A stretch of 64,000 nt of DNA. Source: Pseudonocardia endophytica (lineage in GTDB: Bacteria > Actinomycetota > Actinomycetes > Mycobacteriales > Pseudonocardiaceae). Below the pieces are notes generated by a model. The model was given only the letters and a program-made list of their open reading frames with translations, was not told the DNA's origin and searched no databases. The stretch lies in contig NZ_SMFZ01000002.1 in NCBI RefSeq assembly GCF_004339565.1, positions 2,170,001 to 2,234,000 of the forward strand. Direction: 5' to 3'. The translations under genes were made by a program, and so were the position numbers. Shown piece by piece: positions 16,783 to 25,547 of the stretch (the stretch's first letter is position 1; each line of letters begins with the position of its first letter).

Positions 16783-18543
16783 TCAGACGGCACGCAGGTC
16801 GAGTGACAGTTCGGCCGGGGCGCCGTCGAGGAGCCGGACCGGGATGCCCCAGTCCTGCTGGTAGCGGTGACAGGCCGCGAACGTGCCGCCCTCGTCGTCG
16901 CAGCTGGCGGCCGCCACGCTCACGCTGAGCACGCCCTCGTCGCCGGTCAGCGTCAGGGTGCGGGTCAAGCCGGTGGACGTGCCGTCGCCGGACGCGAGCA
17001 GCGACGGCGGGTCGGCCGCGACGGTGAGCTGCGTCGGGTCGCCGAACCGGTCGTCGAGGTGCTGGCCGGCCGGCGGGGTGAACGCGACCCGCAGCTCGAC
17101 GGTGCCGGGCGCCAGGTCGGTGCGTGCGCGCTGCACGCGGTGCGCGGCACCGTCGACGGTCGCGCCGGTCGGGATCGGGATGCGGGTCAGGCGGTGCGCC
17201 GCGCTCTCGACGACGATCAGCGTGTCGCCGTCGACGAGCACGTCCGACGGCTCGGCCAGGTCCTCGGCCAGGGTGGAGACGGTGTCGGTCGCCGGGTCGT
17301 AGCGGCGGACGGCGCCGTTGTAGGTGTCCGCGACGGCGACGCTGCCGTCCGGCAACACCCCGACGCCGAGCGGGTGCTGCAGCAGCGCCGCGGCGGCCGG
17401 GCCGTCGCGGTGGCCGAAGTCGAACAGGCCCGTGCCCGCTGCGGTCGTGACGAGCGAGCCGGGGCCGCGCTGCACCCGTCGCAGCGCCGAGGTCTCGGAG
17501 TCGGCCACCCACAGCGTGTCGCCGTCGACGGCCAGGCCGCTGGGCTGGGCGAAGAACGTTTCGTCGGCGCCGCCGTCGCGCAGGCCCTCGTTCGTCGTGC
17601 CGGCCAGTACGGTCGCGACGCCGGTGTCCGGGTCGAGCGTCCACAGCTGGTGCGGTCCGGCCATCGCGACGACGACCTGCCCGTCCCAGTACGCCAGGTC
17701 CCACGGTGACGAGAGCTCGGTCGCCGACTCACCGGGCAGCACGCGTTCGCGCAGTTGCGAACCGGTGCCGGCGACCGTGCTCACGGTGCCGTCGGTGAGG
17801 TGCAGCCGGCGCACGGCGTGGTTGACGGTGTCCGCGACGAGCACGTCGCCGTCGCCGAGCACGAGCAGGCCCTGGGGTTCGGAGAAGTGGTTCGCGCCGA
17901 ACCCGCGCGCGCCGTCCCCGAACCGCCGCCGCTCGGTGACCAGATCCGCCTCGAGCTCGACGATCTGGTGGTGCGCCGTGTCGGACACCAGGAACGTGCC
18001 GCCGGGCAGCGCGACGACCTTGCCGGGGAACCGCAGCGCCGTCGACGGCTCGGCCGGGGCGACGTACGGGTCGCCGGCAGCGGAGCCGTGGCGCAGCTCG
18101 CCGGCATGGGCGACCATCAGCTCGCGGACCAGCGACGCCAGCCCCGGCCCGTGCCCCTCGCCGGCCATCCGCGCGACGACCTTCCCGGCCGGGTCGATCA
18201 CCACGAGCGTCGGCCACGCCCGCGCCGCGTAGGCGTCCCACGTGCGCAGGTCCGGGTCGTCGAGCACCGGGTGCGCGACGCCGTAGCGCTCCACCGCGGC
18301 CTCGACGGCGGCCGGGTCGGCCTCGTGCGCGAACTTCGGCGAGTGCACGCCGATCACGACGAGCACGTCGCCGAACTCCTCCTCGACCGGCCGGAGCTCG
18401 TCGAGCGCGTGCAGGCAGTTGACGCAGCAGAACGTCCAGAAGTCCAGGACGACGATCTTGCCGCGCAACCCGGCGAGCGTCAGGTCCTCGCCGCCGGTGT
18501 TCAGCCAGCGTCGTCCCTGCAGTTCCGGCGCGCGTACCCGCAT
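16783..18543 (-). CDS. Thioredoxin-like / NHL-repeat protein
   Basis: The 586-residue protein has an N-terminal thioredoxin-like (TlpA/AhpC) domain with WTFCCVNCLHALDELRP; Cys40-Val-Asn-Cys43 forms the CxxC. A long NHL-type beta-propeller follows, with repeats such as FSEPQGLLVLGDGDVLVADTV and FFAQPSGLAVDGDTLWVADS. A C-terminal beta-rich domain ends the protein. Related proteins (for example NHLRC2) combine the same domains; the role is unclear but is probably redox-linked. No signal peptide is evident, so it looks cytoplasmic. The ATG at 18543 was chosen for its match to the domain start. Confidence 0.85.
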   Translation of the reverse strand: MRVRAPELQGRRWLNTGGEDLTLAGLRGKIVVLDFWTFCCVNCLHALDELRPVEEEFGDVLVVIGVHSPKFAHEADPAAVEAAVERYGVAHPVLDDPDLRTWDAYAARAWPTLVVIDPAGKVVARMAGEGHGPGLASLVRELMVAHAGELRHGSAAGDPYVAPAEPSTALRFPGKVVALPGGTFLVSDTAHHQIVELEADLVTERRRFGDGARGFGANHFSEPQGLLVLGDGDVLVADTVNHAVRRLHLTDGTVSTVAGTGSQLRERVLPGESATELSSPWDLAYWDGQVVVAMAGPHQLWTLDPDTGVATVLAGTTNEGLRDGGADETFFAQPSGLAVDGDTLWVADSETSALRRVQRGPGSLVTTAAGTGLFDFGHRDGPAAAALLQHPLGVGVLPDGSVAVADTYNGAVRRYDPATDTVSTLAEDLAEPSDVLVDGDTLIVVESAAHRLTRIPIPTGATVDGAAHRVQRARTDLAPGTVELRVAFTPPAGQHLDDRFGDPTQLTVAADPPSLLASGDGTSTGLTRTLTLTGDEGVLSVSVAAASCDDEGGTFAACHRYQQDWGIPVRLLDGAPAELSLDLRAV

Positions 18544-18760
18544 GAGCTCCACACCCGATCTCAACACACCGCCGGCGCACGCATCCGCCACTCCGTCGTC
18601 GACACCTGTCGTTCCTGACGTCGGCGAGCCGATCCGCCCGTCCACACGCCGGTGGTCCGCGGGTGTCGTACGCGCACGCTGCGACGCAGCGTGGCCGACA
18701 GAGGTCCGAGCGGCACATCGGACGACGCAACACCGAGCCTGAGCACCGGCCGGTCTCACC

Positions 18761-18776
18761 GTCTCACTACTGAGAG
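18761..18776. promoter_or_regulatory. Palindromic operator candidate GTCTCA-N4-TGAGAG
   Basis: The near-perfect inverted repeat GTCTCACTACTGAGAG lies about 90 bases before the SDR start. A further GTCTCA is 8 bases upstream. The same palindrome with the same spacing occurs at 22857, before the esterase gene. Shared sites at both transcription units of this small cluster suggest a binding site for its regulator (21042-22844); that link is inference. Confidence 0.5.
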
Positions 18777-18865
18777 CTTGCGGCGGCCGGTCGCCGATGC
18801 ATGATCCCGGAACCGTAGTCCACGCCACACGGTGTCCAGAGCCGCCGACCGACGAGGGAGTCGAT

Positions 18866-19693
18866 GTGGGAGAGATGGAAGGCAAGGTCGCGTTGGTGAC
18901 CGGTGCGGCCCGCGGGCAGGGCCGCAGCCACGCAGTCCGACTGGCGCAGGAGGGTGCGGACATCATCGCGATCGACATCTGCGATCAGATCGATTCGGTT
19001 CCGTACGGGCTCTCGAGTGAGGCCGACCTCGCCCAGACCGCGAAGCTCGTCGAGGCCGAGGATCGCCGGATCGTGCACGCCGTCGCCGACACGCGGGACG
19101 CGGGTGCACTGGCCGCCGCGGTCGACAGGGGGGTCAGCGAGCTCGGTCGTCTCGACATCGTCCTCGCGAACGCGGGCATCGTCAGCTACGGCGGGGTTCG
19201 TGACCTCACCGCCGAGCAGTGGAACGACATGATCGGCACGAACCTCACCGGGGTGTTCAACACGGCCCGGGCGACCGTCGAACACCTCATCGCGTCCGGG
19301 GGTGGCTCGTTCATCGCGACGAGTTCGGTGTACGGACTCAAGGGAAACGGCGGCGTCGCTCACTACACCGCGGCCAAGCACGGTGTGACCGGCCTCCTCC
19401 GTGCCATGACCCACGAGCTCGCGCCGTTCAACATCCGGGTCAACTCGATCCACCCGACGACGGTCAACACCGACATGATCCAGCACGACGCGCAGTACCG
19501 GCTCTTCCGGCCCGATCTGGACAACCCCACTGCCGAGGACGCGAAGGCCGGATTCGCCTCGCTCAACATCATGCCCATTCCGTGGGTCGAGACCACGGAC
19601 ATCACCAACGCCGTTCTCTTCCTGGCCTCGGACAAGGCTCGCTACATCACCGGTGTCGCGCTTCCGGTCGACGCCGGTTCGATGCAGATCTGA
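18866..19693 (+). CDS. Mycofactocin-type NAD(P)-dependent short-chain dehydrogenase
   Basis: This 275-residue SDR has the cofactor motif TGAARGQGRSHAVRLAQEGAD and the long insert IDICDQIDSVPYGLSS typical of mycofactocin-coupled SDRs (TIGR03971 group), whose tightly held NAD is thought to be re-oxidised through mycofactocin. The catalytic Tyr167 and Lys171 lie in HYTAAKHG, with Ser in TSSVYG. I chose the GTG at 18866 because GAGGGAG lies 5 bases upstream. It probably oxidises a secondary alcohol to a ketone. The monooxygenase-like gene follows after 11 bases. Confidence 0.88.
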   Translation: MGEMEGKVALVTGAARGQGRSHAVRLAQEGADIIAIDICDQIDSVPYGLSSEADLAQTAKLVEAEDRRIVHAVADTRDAGALAAAVDRGVSELGRLDIVLANAGIVSYGGVRDLTAEQWNDMIGTNLTGVFNTARATVEHLIASGGGSFIATSSVYGLKGNGGVAHYTAAKHGVTGLLRAMTHELAPFNIRVNSIHPTTVNTDMIQHDAQYRLFRPDLDNPTAEDAKAGFASLNIMPIPWVETTDITNAVLFLASDKARYITGVALPVDAGSMQI

Positions 19694-19704
19694 GAGGAAC
19701 AACC

Positions 19705-20919
19705 ATGACCGCCACGCTGTCAACACCCGCGCGGAACGCGGAGCGGCCCAGCGCCGAGGAGCTGATCTCGCGGGCCGAGGCACTGGTGCCGACGCTGCGC
19801 GAGCGTGCCCGCAACGCCGAGCAGCTGCGCCGCATCCCCGACGAGACGATGGCCGACCTCACCGAGGCGGGCTTGCTGCACGTCGTCAGCCCCCGCAGCG
19901 AGGGCGGGTACGGCTACGGCATGACCGAGCTCGGCACGATCACGCGCATCCTGGCCAAGGGCTGCGCGTCCACCGCGTGGGTCTACTCCTTCCTCGTGGT
20001 GCACAACGTGTCCATCACCCAGGACCTCCGGCACCTGCTCAAGGGCCGTCCGTTCGCCCCGGCCGCGTTGTCCGCCGGCTTCCAGGCCACCCCTTCCGGC
20101 ACGGCCGTTCCGGTCGAGGGCGGTTGGCGGGTGACCGGTACGTGGCCCTTCGCGAGCGGGATCATGAACGCTGACCACGTCCTGTTCATCACGCTCGAAG
20201 AGCGTCCGGACGGCGAGGACCCGGCGGTGCTCGGTCTGTGCGCGGACGTCGCGGACGTCGCGATCACCGACATCTGGCACATGGCCGGCATGCAGGCCAC
20301 CGGCTCGAACACCTTCTCGCTCGAGGACCACTTCATTCCCGCCGACAGGCAGTGGACGGCCTTCGGCCAGGAGCGCCTGCACCCCGCCGACCCCGACGAC
20401 GTCCGCCCGCTCGAGGGCTTCTCGATCATCCGCATGTTCGACGTGCTGCTGGCTGCCGTCGCGGTCGGGAGCGCGGAGGCGGCCCTCGAGGACTTCCACC
20501 GCCGGATCCAGACCCGCATCGTCGGCTTCGGGCTGGGACCTCAGCGCGAACACCCCGAGGCGTGGGGTCGCTACGGACAGGCGGTCACCGAGACCCGCAT
20601 GGCCCGGACGTTGTGGGACGAGACGCTGCGGGTCGTGTCGGATCTGTCCGAGCGGGGCGAGGTGGCCGACGTCGAGACCGCAGCCACGCTCCGCATGGCG
20701 TCGCCGCGGATCTGCCAGGTGGCGCGCGACGCCGTTCAGATCATCGTCGAGGGCTCCGGGTCGAGCATCTACCACCTCGACAACCCCCTGCAGCGCCAGC
20801 AGCGTGACATCAACTTCCTGAAGAACCACTCCTACCTGCATCCGGACGGAGCGTTCGTTCCCGCGGGCGCTGCCCTGCTCGGCCTGGCCGACCCGGTCGA
20901 CGGTCTCCTTCTGATCTGA
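19705..20919 (+). CDS. Acyl-CoA-dehydrogenase-fold flavin monooxygenase (HsaA/HpaB-like group D)
   Basis: The 404-residue product has the acyl-CoA dehydrogenase fold, but its motifs (LHVVSPRSEGGYGYGMTELG, GWRVTGTWPFASGIMNADH, GSSIYHLDNPLQRQQRDIN) fit two-component flavin-dependent monooxygenases such as HsaA and related hydroxylases, which use reduced FMN or FAD from a partner reductase. No reductase gene is nearby. A GAGAGGAAC ribosome site precedes the ATG. It is co-transcribed with the SDR, which suggests alcohol oxidation followed by hydroxylation of a cyclic or aromatic compound. Confidence 0.82.
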   Translation: MTATLSTPARNAERPSAEELISRAEALVPTLRERARNAEQLRRIPDETMADLTEAGLLHVVSPRSEGGYGYGMTELGTITRILAKGCASTAWVYSFLVVHNVSITQDLRHLLKGRPFAPAALSAGFQATPSGTAVPVEGGWRVTGTWPFASGIMNADHVLFITLEERPDGEDPAVLGLCADVADVAITDIWHMAGMQATGSNTFSLEDHFIPADRQWTAFGQERLHPADPDDVRPLEGFSIIRMFDVLLAAVAVGSAEAALEDFHRRIQTRIVGFGLGPQREHPEAWGRYGQAVTETRMARTLWDETLRVVSDLSERGEVADVETAATLRMASPRICQVARDAVQIIVEGSGSSIYHLDNPLQRQQRDINFLKNHSYLHPDGAFVPAGAALLGLADPVDGLLLI

Positions 20920-20933
20920 CGAGGGGCAGGCGC

Positions 20934-20989
20934 GGCAGCGCTCGGGTCCCCATCCACGGAATCCTTGGGTCGGGGGCCCGAGCACTGCC
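20934..20989 (+). terminator. Terminator hairpin after the monooxygenase
   Basis: An 18-bp stem (GGCAGCGCTCGGGTCCCC with GGGGGCCCGAGCACTGCC; one mismatch and one G-U pair) around a loop of about 20 bases follows the stop codon by 14 bases. It separates the SDR/monooxygenase unit from the regulator gene. Confidence 0.65.
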
Positions 20990-21041
20990 ACGATCGAGCC
21001 CCGGCGGCCAACGGTGCTCGGAGCAGGCGGGAGGTTCGGTC

Positions 21042-22844
21042 ATGTCGGGAGAGCTCGGCCCGCCCAACTCCGGTACCGGCTGGGGTCCCCGAGCTCGCCG
21101 ACGGACGCAGGCCGCCCGTGATCGGCTGCTGAGCGACCCGATCGCGCTGGAGGCAGACGATGACCGGTCGCCCGACGCGTCCCTGCGCAGCGAGATCGCC
21201 TCCTCGTGGCGTCGCTCCCAGCTCAGTGGCATCGATCCGGGTGCCAGCCTCGCCCTCCCGCTGGACCCGGATCGTCAACCGACGCCCCGGCTCCTGCGTG
21301 CGGCCACTCCGGTACTGGAACGACTCAGCCAGCAGCTGTCCCACACCGCGATCACCCTGGCCGACAGCTCGTCGTGGCTGGTCTGGCGGGATGCCGCCGA
21401 CCATCGTCTGCTGTCCGGGCTCGACCGCATCTCGGCCGCTCCCGGAGCGCTGCTCGCCGAGGAAGTAGCCGGGACCAACGGCCTCGGCACCGTGATCGAG
21501 GTCCGGTCACCCATCATCGTCGCAGGTCCCGAGCACTATCTCGAAGACATGCAGGACTTCACCTGCGTCGGGGTGCCGATCAAGGATCCCCTGACGATGC
21601 GCCTGGAAGGCATCGTCGCTCTCACCTGTCACTACCGAGACACCAACGAACATCTCCTCCCTCTCGTGGCCGAGGCGGCCCGTGAGATCGAGGTGCGGCT
21701 GCAGGAGGGGGCATCCACCCGGGAACGCGCGCTGTTCGATGCCTTCCTGCGCACGGCCCGCTCACCGGCGTTGGCCGTGGCATCGATGAACGACCAGTTC
21801 CTGTTCACCAACGCGCAGGCTGCGGAGCTCTTCGACCCCACCGACCACGCGCTGCTGTGGAGCTGGGCCAAGGACAGCATGCAGCACTCGCGCACCGTCA
21901 CCGGGCGACTCACCCTGAGCAGGGGCGTTCCGGTCGACGTCCGCTGCTCGACCGTCGATGACGGGGCGTCTCCGGCGGGTGTCCTGCTGACGATGAGACC
22001 GGGGCGCGAGACGCGTCCAGCTGCCCGCCGTTCGCTCGGATCCACACTGCCCGACATGCCGGTCTGGCAACGGCTCCTCGACGAGGGATGCCGGCTGCTA
22101 CGCGACCGACGTCGCCTCGCCGTGCTCGGCGAGCAGGGCGCCGGAAAGGCCACCTTCGCCCGGGCGATCCACAACCTGCTCCGCCCGGACACGTCCGCGT
22201 TGGAGCTCGACTTCGCGGTCGACCAGGTCGAGCAGTTCGCCACCCATGCGCGAGACGACGACTCGACCGCCGTGCTGCGACACGTCGACTGCCTCGACCA
22301 TCGCCAGGTCCGCGCGCTGTGCGCGCACCTGGAGAGATCGAACGGACGAGTTCTTCTCACCGTCGATCCCACCCAGATCGACCCGATCCTGCTGAGCCGG
22401 CTCATCGATCAGACCGACGGAGCCCTGACCGTTCCCTCGCTCCGGGATCGGCGCGACGACATCCCGGCCCTGATCGCCGTCCTGCTGGCCGAGCTGAACC
22501 CGGGCTCCACGCCGGTCCGTTGCGCGTCGGAGTGCGTCGACGCGTTGCGCCACAACGATCTCCCGGGCAACGTGGCCGAGCTGCGCCGCGTCCTGTCCAC
22601 GGCGCTCGCTGCGGCCGACGGCCGGGACGTCACGCTGGACGACCTCCCCTCCAGCCACCACGCGGTCAGCCGACAGGGTCGACGGCTCGTCGCACTCGAG
22701 GTCGCCGAACGTGCAGCGGTGGTGCGTGCGCTGCAGGGCAACTCGTGGAACGCCGAAGCCGCGGCCGTCGCACTGGGAATCTCCCGCGCGACGATCTATC
22801 GCAAGATGAAGTCGCTCAACATCAAGCGCCCGGCTCGCGGCTGA
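21042..22844 (+). CDS. AcoR-like transcriptional activator (GAF, degenerate AAA+, Fis HTH)
   Basis: This 600-residue regulator has an N-terminal GAF-type sensor (about 80-230, with GTNGLGTVIEVRSPIIVAG), a linker PAS-like segment, a reduced AAA+ domain with Walker A GEQGAGKATF near 363-372, and a C-terminal Fis HTH (WNAEAAAVALGISRATIYRKM). Classical sigma-54 activators carry GAFTGA, which I do not find, and the Walker B region (VLRHVDCLD) is degenerate. Actinobacteria generally lack sigma-54, so it presumably acts with a sigma-70-type polymerase. A GGGAGG ribosome site precedes the ATG. It probably senses the substrate of the flanking genes. Confidence 0.88.
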   Translation: MSGELGPPNSGTGWGPRARRRTQAARDRLLSDPIALEADDDRSPDASLRSEIASSWRRSQLSGIDPGASLALPLDPDRQPTPRLLRAATPVLERLSQQLSHTAITLADSSSWLVWRDAADHRLLSGLDRISAAPGALLAEEVAGTNGLGTVIEVRSPIIVAGPEHYLEDMQDFTCVGVPIKDPLTMRLEGIVALTCHYRDTNEHLLPLVAEAAREIEVRLQEGASTRERALFDAFLRTARSPALAVASMNDQFLFTNAQAAELFDPTDHALLWSWAKDSMQHSRTVTGRLTLSRGVPVDVRCSTVDDGASPAGVLLTMRPGRETRPAARRSLGSTLPDMPVWQRLLDEGCRLLRDRRRLAVLGEQGAGKATFARAIHNLLRPDTSALELDFAVDQVEQFATHARDDDSTAVLRHVDCLDHRQVRALCAHLERSNGRVLLTVDPTQIDPILLSRLIDQTDGALTVPSLRDRRDDIPALIAVLLAELNPGSTPVRCASECVDALRHNDLPGNVAELRRVLSTALAAADGRDVTLDDLPSSHHAVSRQGRRLVALEVAERAAVVRALQGNSWNAEAAAVALGISRATIYRKMKSLNIKRPARG

Positions 22845-22856
22845 TTCCCCGGCTCG

Positions 22857-22872
22857 TCTCACGGCTGAGACA
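22857..22872. promoter_or_regulatory. Palindromic operator candidate GTCTCA-N4-TGAGAC
   Basis: This perfect 6-bp inverted repeat with a CGGC spacer lies between the regulator and the esterase gene. A further TGAGAC is found 20 bases downstream (22887), that is, two helical turns away. It matches the site before the SDR gene. Confidence 0.5.
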
Positions 22873-22969
22873 GCGGCGACGGTAATGAGACCCTCCTGTG
22901 GTTCCTCCACATGGTCCTGTGACGTCGAGGGCGGGCAGTGAGGCCGGCCACACAGGTACGGAGGAATCG

Positions 22970-23887
22970 ATGGTCTCGCACAAGGTGAACGAGATCGCCT
23001 CGACGGCGTATGCCGGGTGGCTTCGCGAGGACGCCACGGTCGAGGAGATGCGGGTGGGCTTCGACCGGATGTGCCCGGAGCCCCCGGCAGAAGGGTCGGT
23101 CACGCCCGCCCAGGTGGGTGGCATCAACGGCCTGTGGATCAGAGGACCGTGGTCGGAAGGCACCACGATCCTGCACTTCCACGCCGGCGGCTATCTGATC
23201 GGGTCGCCGACCAGCCACCGTGACCTGGCTGCTCGGATCGGCCGGGCCGCCCGCGCTCAGGTCTTCGTCGCCGACTACCGCCTCGCCCCCGAGAACCCGT
23301 TCCCGGCCGCGTTCGACGATGGAGTCGCCGCCTACCGGGGAATCCTCGCCGACGGAGTGGACCCGTCGTCCCTGGTCGTGTCGGGCGACTCCGCCGGCGG
23401 CGGTCTCGCTCTCGCAGTGATGGCCGCCGCACGGGACTGCGGCGACCCGCTGCCGGCGGTCGGGGTCCTCATGTCCCCGTGGGCCGATCTCACGTTGAGT
23501 GGAGACTCCATGTCGGCCAGGGAGCCCATGGATCCGCTCGTCAGCCGAGCCGTGCTGACCGAGATGCAGCAGGGCTACCTCCAGGGAGCCGACCCGGCCG
23601 ATCATCGCGCCTCTCCGCTGCTGGGCAATCTGGCCGGTCTGCCGCCGCTGCTCGTGCAGGTGGGTAGCAGTGAGGTGCTCGAGGACGACGCGGTCCGCAT
23701 CGCCGACGGCGTTCTCAGAGCGGGTGGCGACGCGGTTCTGCAGATCGGGTACGAGATGGTCCACGTCTTCCAGATGTTCGCGGACCAGCTCCCGGATGCC
23801 GACCGTGCTATCGATCAGATCGGCGCGTACGTCCGTGCACGGGTGCGATCCGCCGGATCGGTCCCGTTGACCTCGCCGCGCTCCTGA
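22970..23887 (+). CDS. Alpha/beta hydrolase, hormone-sensitive-lipase family esterase
   Basis: The 305-residue esterase has the HSL oxyanion motif HAGG (residues 71-74, in place of HGGG), the nucleophile Ser141 in GDSAGGG, Asp240 in VLEDD and His265 in EMVHVFQMF, which complete the triad. A GGAGGA ribosome site lies 4 bases before the ATG. The family hydrolyses short acyl esters or lactones. In this cluster it could open the ester or lactone produced after the SDR and monooxygenase steps; that order is inference. Confidence 0.88.
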   Translation: MVSHKVNEIASTAYAGWLREDATVEEMRVGFDRMCPEPPAEGSVTPAQVGGINGLWIRGPWSEGTTILHFHAGGYLIGSPTSHRDLAARIGRAARAQVFVADYRLAPENPFPAAFDDGVAAYRGILADGVDPSSLVVSGDSAGGGLALAVMAAARDCGDPLPAVGVLMSPWADLTLSGDSMSAREPMDPLVSRAVLTEMQQGYLQGADPADHRASPLLGNLAGLPPLLVQVGSSEVLEDDAVRIADGVLRAGGDAVLQIGYEMVHVFQMFADQLPDADRAIDQIGAYVRARVRSAGSVPLTSPRS

Positions 23888-24090
23888 ACCACTCGGGGCC
23901 CACACCGGTGTGGCGCCGGCCGACGGCGGGGTCCGAGGCGCAAGCCCGCCGATCGCGCCGGTCGTCACTTCCGTCGTCGTCTCGGCGGGCGCTGTCGTGG
24001 TCGGGCCGTCCGCGGGTGGGTGCGCGACCGTGGCAGCGCCATGACGGGATCGGCGCGCGCGTGGTGCGGCCGCGCGCGAGGATGCAGAAC

Positions 24091-24900
24091 GTGCCGGAGT
24101 TACCCGAGGTGGAGAATGCCCGTCAGGTGTTGGCGCTGGCGGTCGGCCGAGAGATCGCGTCGATCGACGATCGCGACGAGTGGCTGTGCCGTCCTCACCG
24201 TGCAGGTGATATCGCGACGGCGCTGAAGGGCGGACGGCTGACCGCCACCCACCGCCGCGGCAAGACGATGTGGTGTGACACGGAGACCTCCGACGGCGAC
24301 GAGGGCCCGGCGCTGGGCGTCCACCTCGGCATGGGCGGCCGGATCGTCGTCACGGACCCGGACGGGGACCGGATCGGCGGTGGCACGAAGCGCCCGGACA
24401 GGCGGCCACGCAAGGCGGAGTGGGACCGGTTCACGATCGATTTCACCGACGGCGGCCAGTTCCGGCTGTTCGACAAGCGCCGTCTCGGTCGCATCCGGCT
24501 GGACCCGGACCTGTCGGATCTGGGGCCGGACGCGGAGAACATGAAGCCCGCCGAGTTCCGGGATCGGATCTCGCGCGGCCGGTCGGCGGTCAAGGCGCGG
24601 CTGCTGGACCAGTCCGTACTGGCCGGCGTCGGGAACCTGCTGGCGGACCAGACGCTCTGGCAAGCCAGGATCGACCCGTCGGCACGGGCGAACGAGCTGA
24701 CCCGGACCGAGCTGGACCGCCTGCACCGCAACCTGAACCGTGCGTTGGCCGACGCCGTCGAGAACGGGGGCGTGCACACCGGGAACTTCATCGAGCACCG
24801 CCACACCGGCGGCCACTGCCCGCGGTGCGGGACGGAGGTCGAGCGTGGCAAGGTCGGCGGCCGGACGACGTGGTGGTGCCCGAAGGAGCAGCACGCCTGA
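24091..24900 (+). CDS. Fpg/Nei-family DNA glycosylase
   Basis: This base-excision repair glycosylase/AP lyase removes oxidised bases. The GTG at 24091 gives V-P-E-L-P-E-V-E, placing the catalytic Pro at residue 2 as the mechanism requires; an ATG three codons earlier would bury it. The 269-residue product has the helix-two-turn-helix segment (LLDQSVLAGVGNLLADQ) and a C-terminal zinc-finger region. That region has CPRC (243, 246) and Cys263, but the fourth Cys position is Glu266 (WWCPKEQHA), so the finger is unusual. It stands alone between unrelated genes. Confidence 0.87.
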   Translation: MPELPEVENARQVLALAVGREIASIDDRDEWLCRPHRAGDIATALKGGRLTATHRRGKTMWCDTETSDGDEGPALGVHLGMGGRIVVTDPDGDRIGGGTKRPDRRPRKAEWDRFTIDFTDGGQFRLFDKRRLGRIRLDPDLSDLGPDAENMKPAEFRDRISRGRSAVKARLLDQSVLAGVGNLLADQTLWQARIDPSARANELTRTELDRLHRNLNRALADAVENGGVHTGNFIEHRHTGGHCPRCGTEVERGKVGGRTTWWCPKEQHA

Positions 24901-24947
24901 GGCCGGACGCCCGGCAGGCTGTGCCGCCCGGCTGGGACGATCGGGGC

Positions 24948-25547
24948 ATGACCCCGCAGCCGCCGACCGCCGACGTGCTGTTCGCCCACGACGGGGGACG
25001 TCACGAGCCCGGACCACCGGACGTCGAGCTGCAGCGCAGGGCACGCTCGCTCGGACGGCCGTTCTGGCTGTCGAAGCCGGCCGGGATCGCCGGGGCGGTG
25101 GTGGCCGGCATCGGATTCGTCCTGGCCCCGACGAGCGCGCCGGGCATCGCGCTGATGGTCGTCGGGTTCGCGGCGGTGGTCGCGTCATTCGTGGTGCTGC
25201 GGCTGGTCGGGCCGCGCTACGGCGCCGCGACGCAGGTGGCCGGTCTTCCGGTGCCCGCCGACCGGGCCGAGGAGCTCGGCGCCGTCGCGCGCGCGTTCGA
25301 GTCGGTGCTCGGCGAGATCGAGAAGGCCGCGGAGACCGGCCTGCACCCGCCTCGCACGAAGCGGTTCCACACCATGACCCGTCGCTGGGACCGGGCCACC
25401 GACCGGCTGCGCGGGCAGTGGCTCGACGGCGACGACGTGGCCTGGCGCGCGACCACCGACCGGCTCGTGTCCTGCGGCGAGACGGTCGAGGCATTCCGGC
25501 GTGACGTGGCCGACCACGTCGCCCGGTCCGCGTCAGACGACGGGTGA
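24948..25547 (+). CDS. Two-helix membrane protein of unknown function
   Basis: This 199-residue protein has a polar N-terminus, two adjacent membrane helices (about residues 45-85; GIAGAVVAGIGFVLAP and GIALMVVGFAAVVASF) and a soluble C-terminal half rich in charged residues. I do not recognise the family. The stop overlaps the stop of the convergent PAP2 gene by 15 bases. Confidence 0.72.
   Translation: MTPQPPTADVLFAHDGGRHEPGPPDVELQRRARSLGRPFWLSKPAGIAGAVVAGIGFVLAPTSAPGIALMVVGFAAVVASFVVLRLVGPRYGAATQVAGLPVPADRAEELGAVARAFESVLGEIEKAAETGLHPPRTKRFHTMTRRWDRATDRLRGQWLDGDDVAWRATTDRLVSCGETVEAFRRDVADHVARSASDDG

Noticed and set aside
21042..22844. True sigma-54-dependent regulator
   Set aside because: The GAFTGA loop is absent and the Walker B site is degenerate, so a sigma-54 mechanism is not supported.
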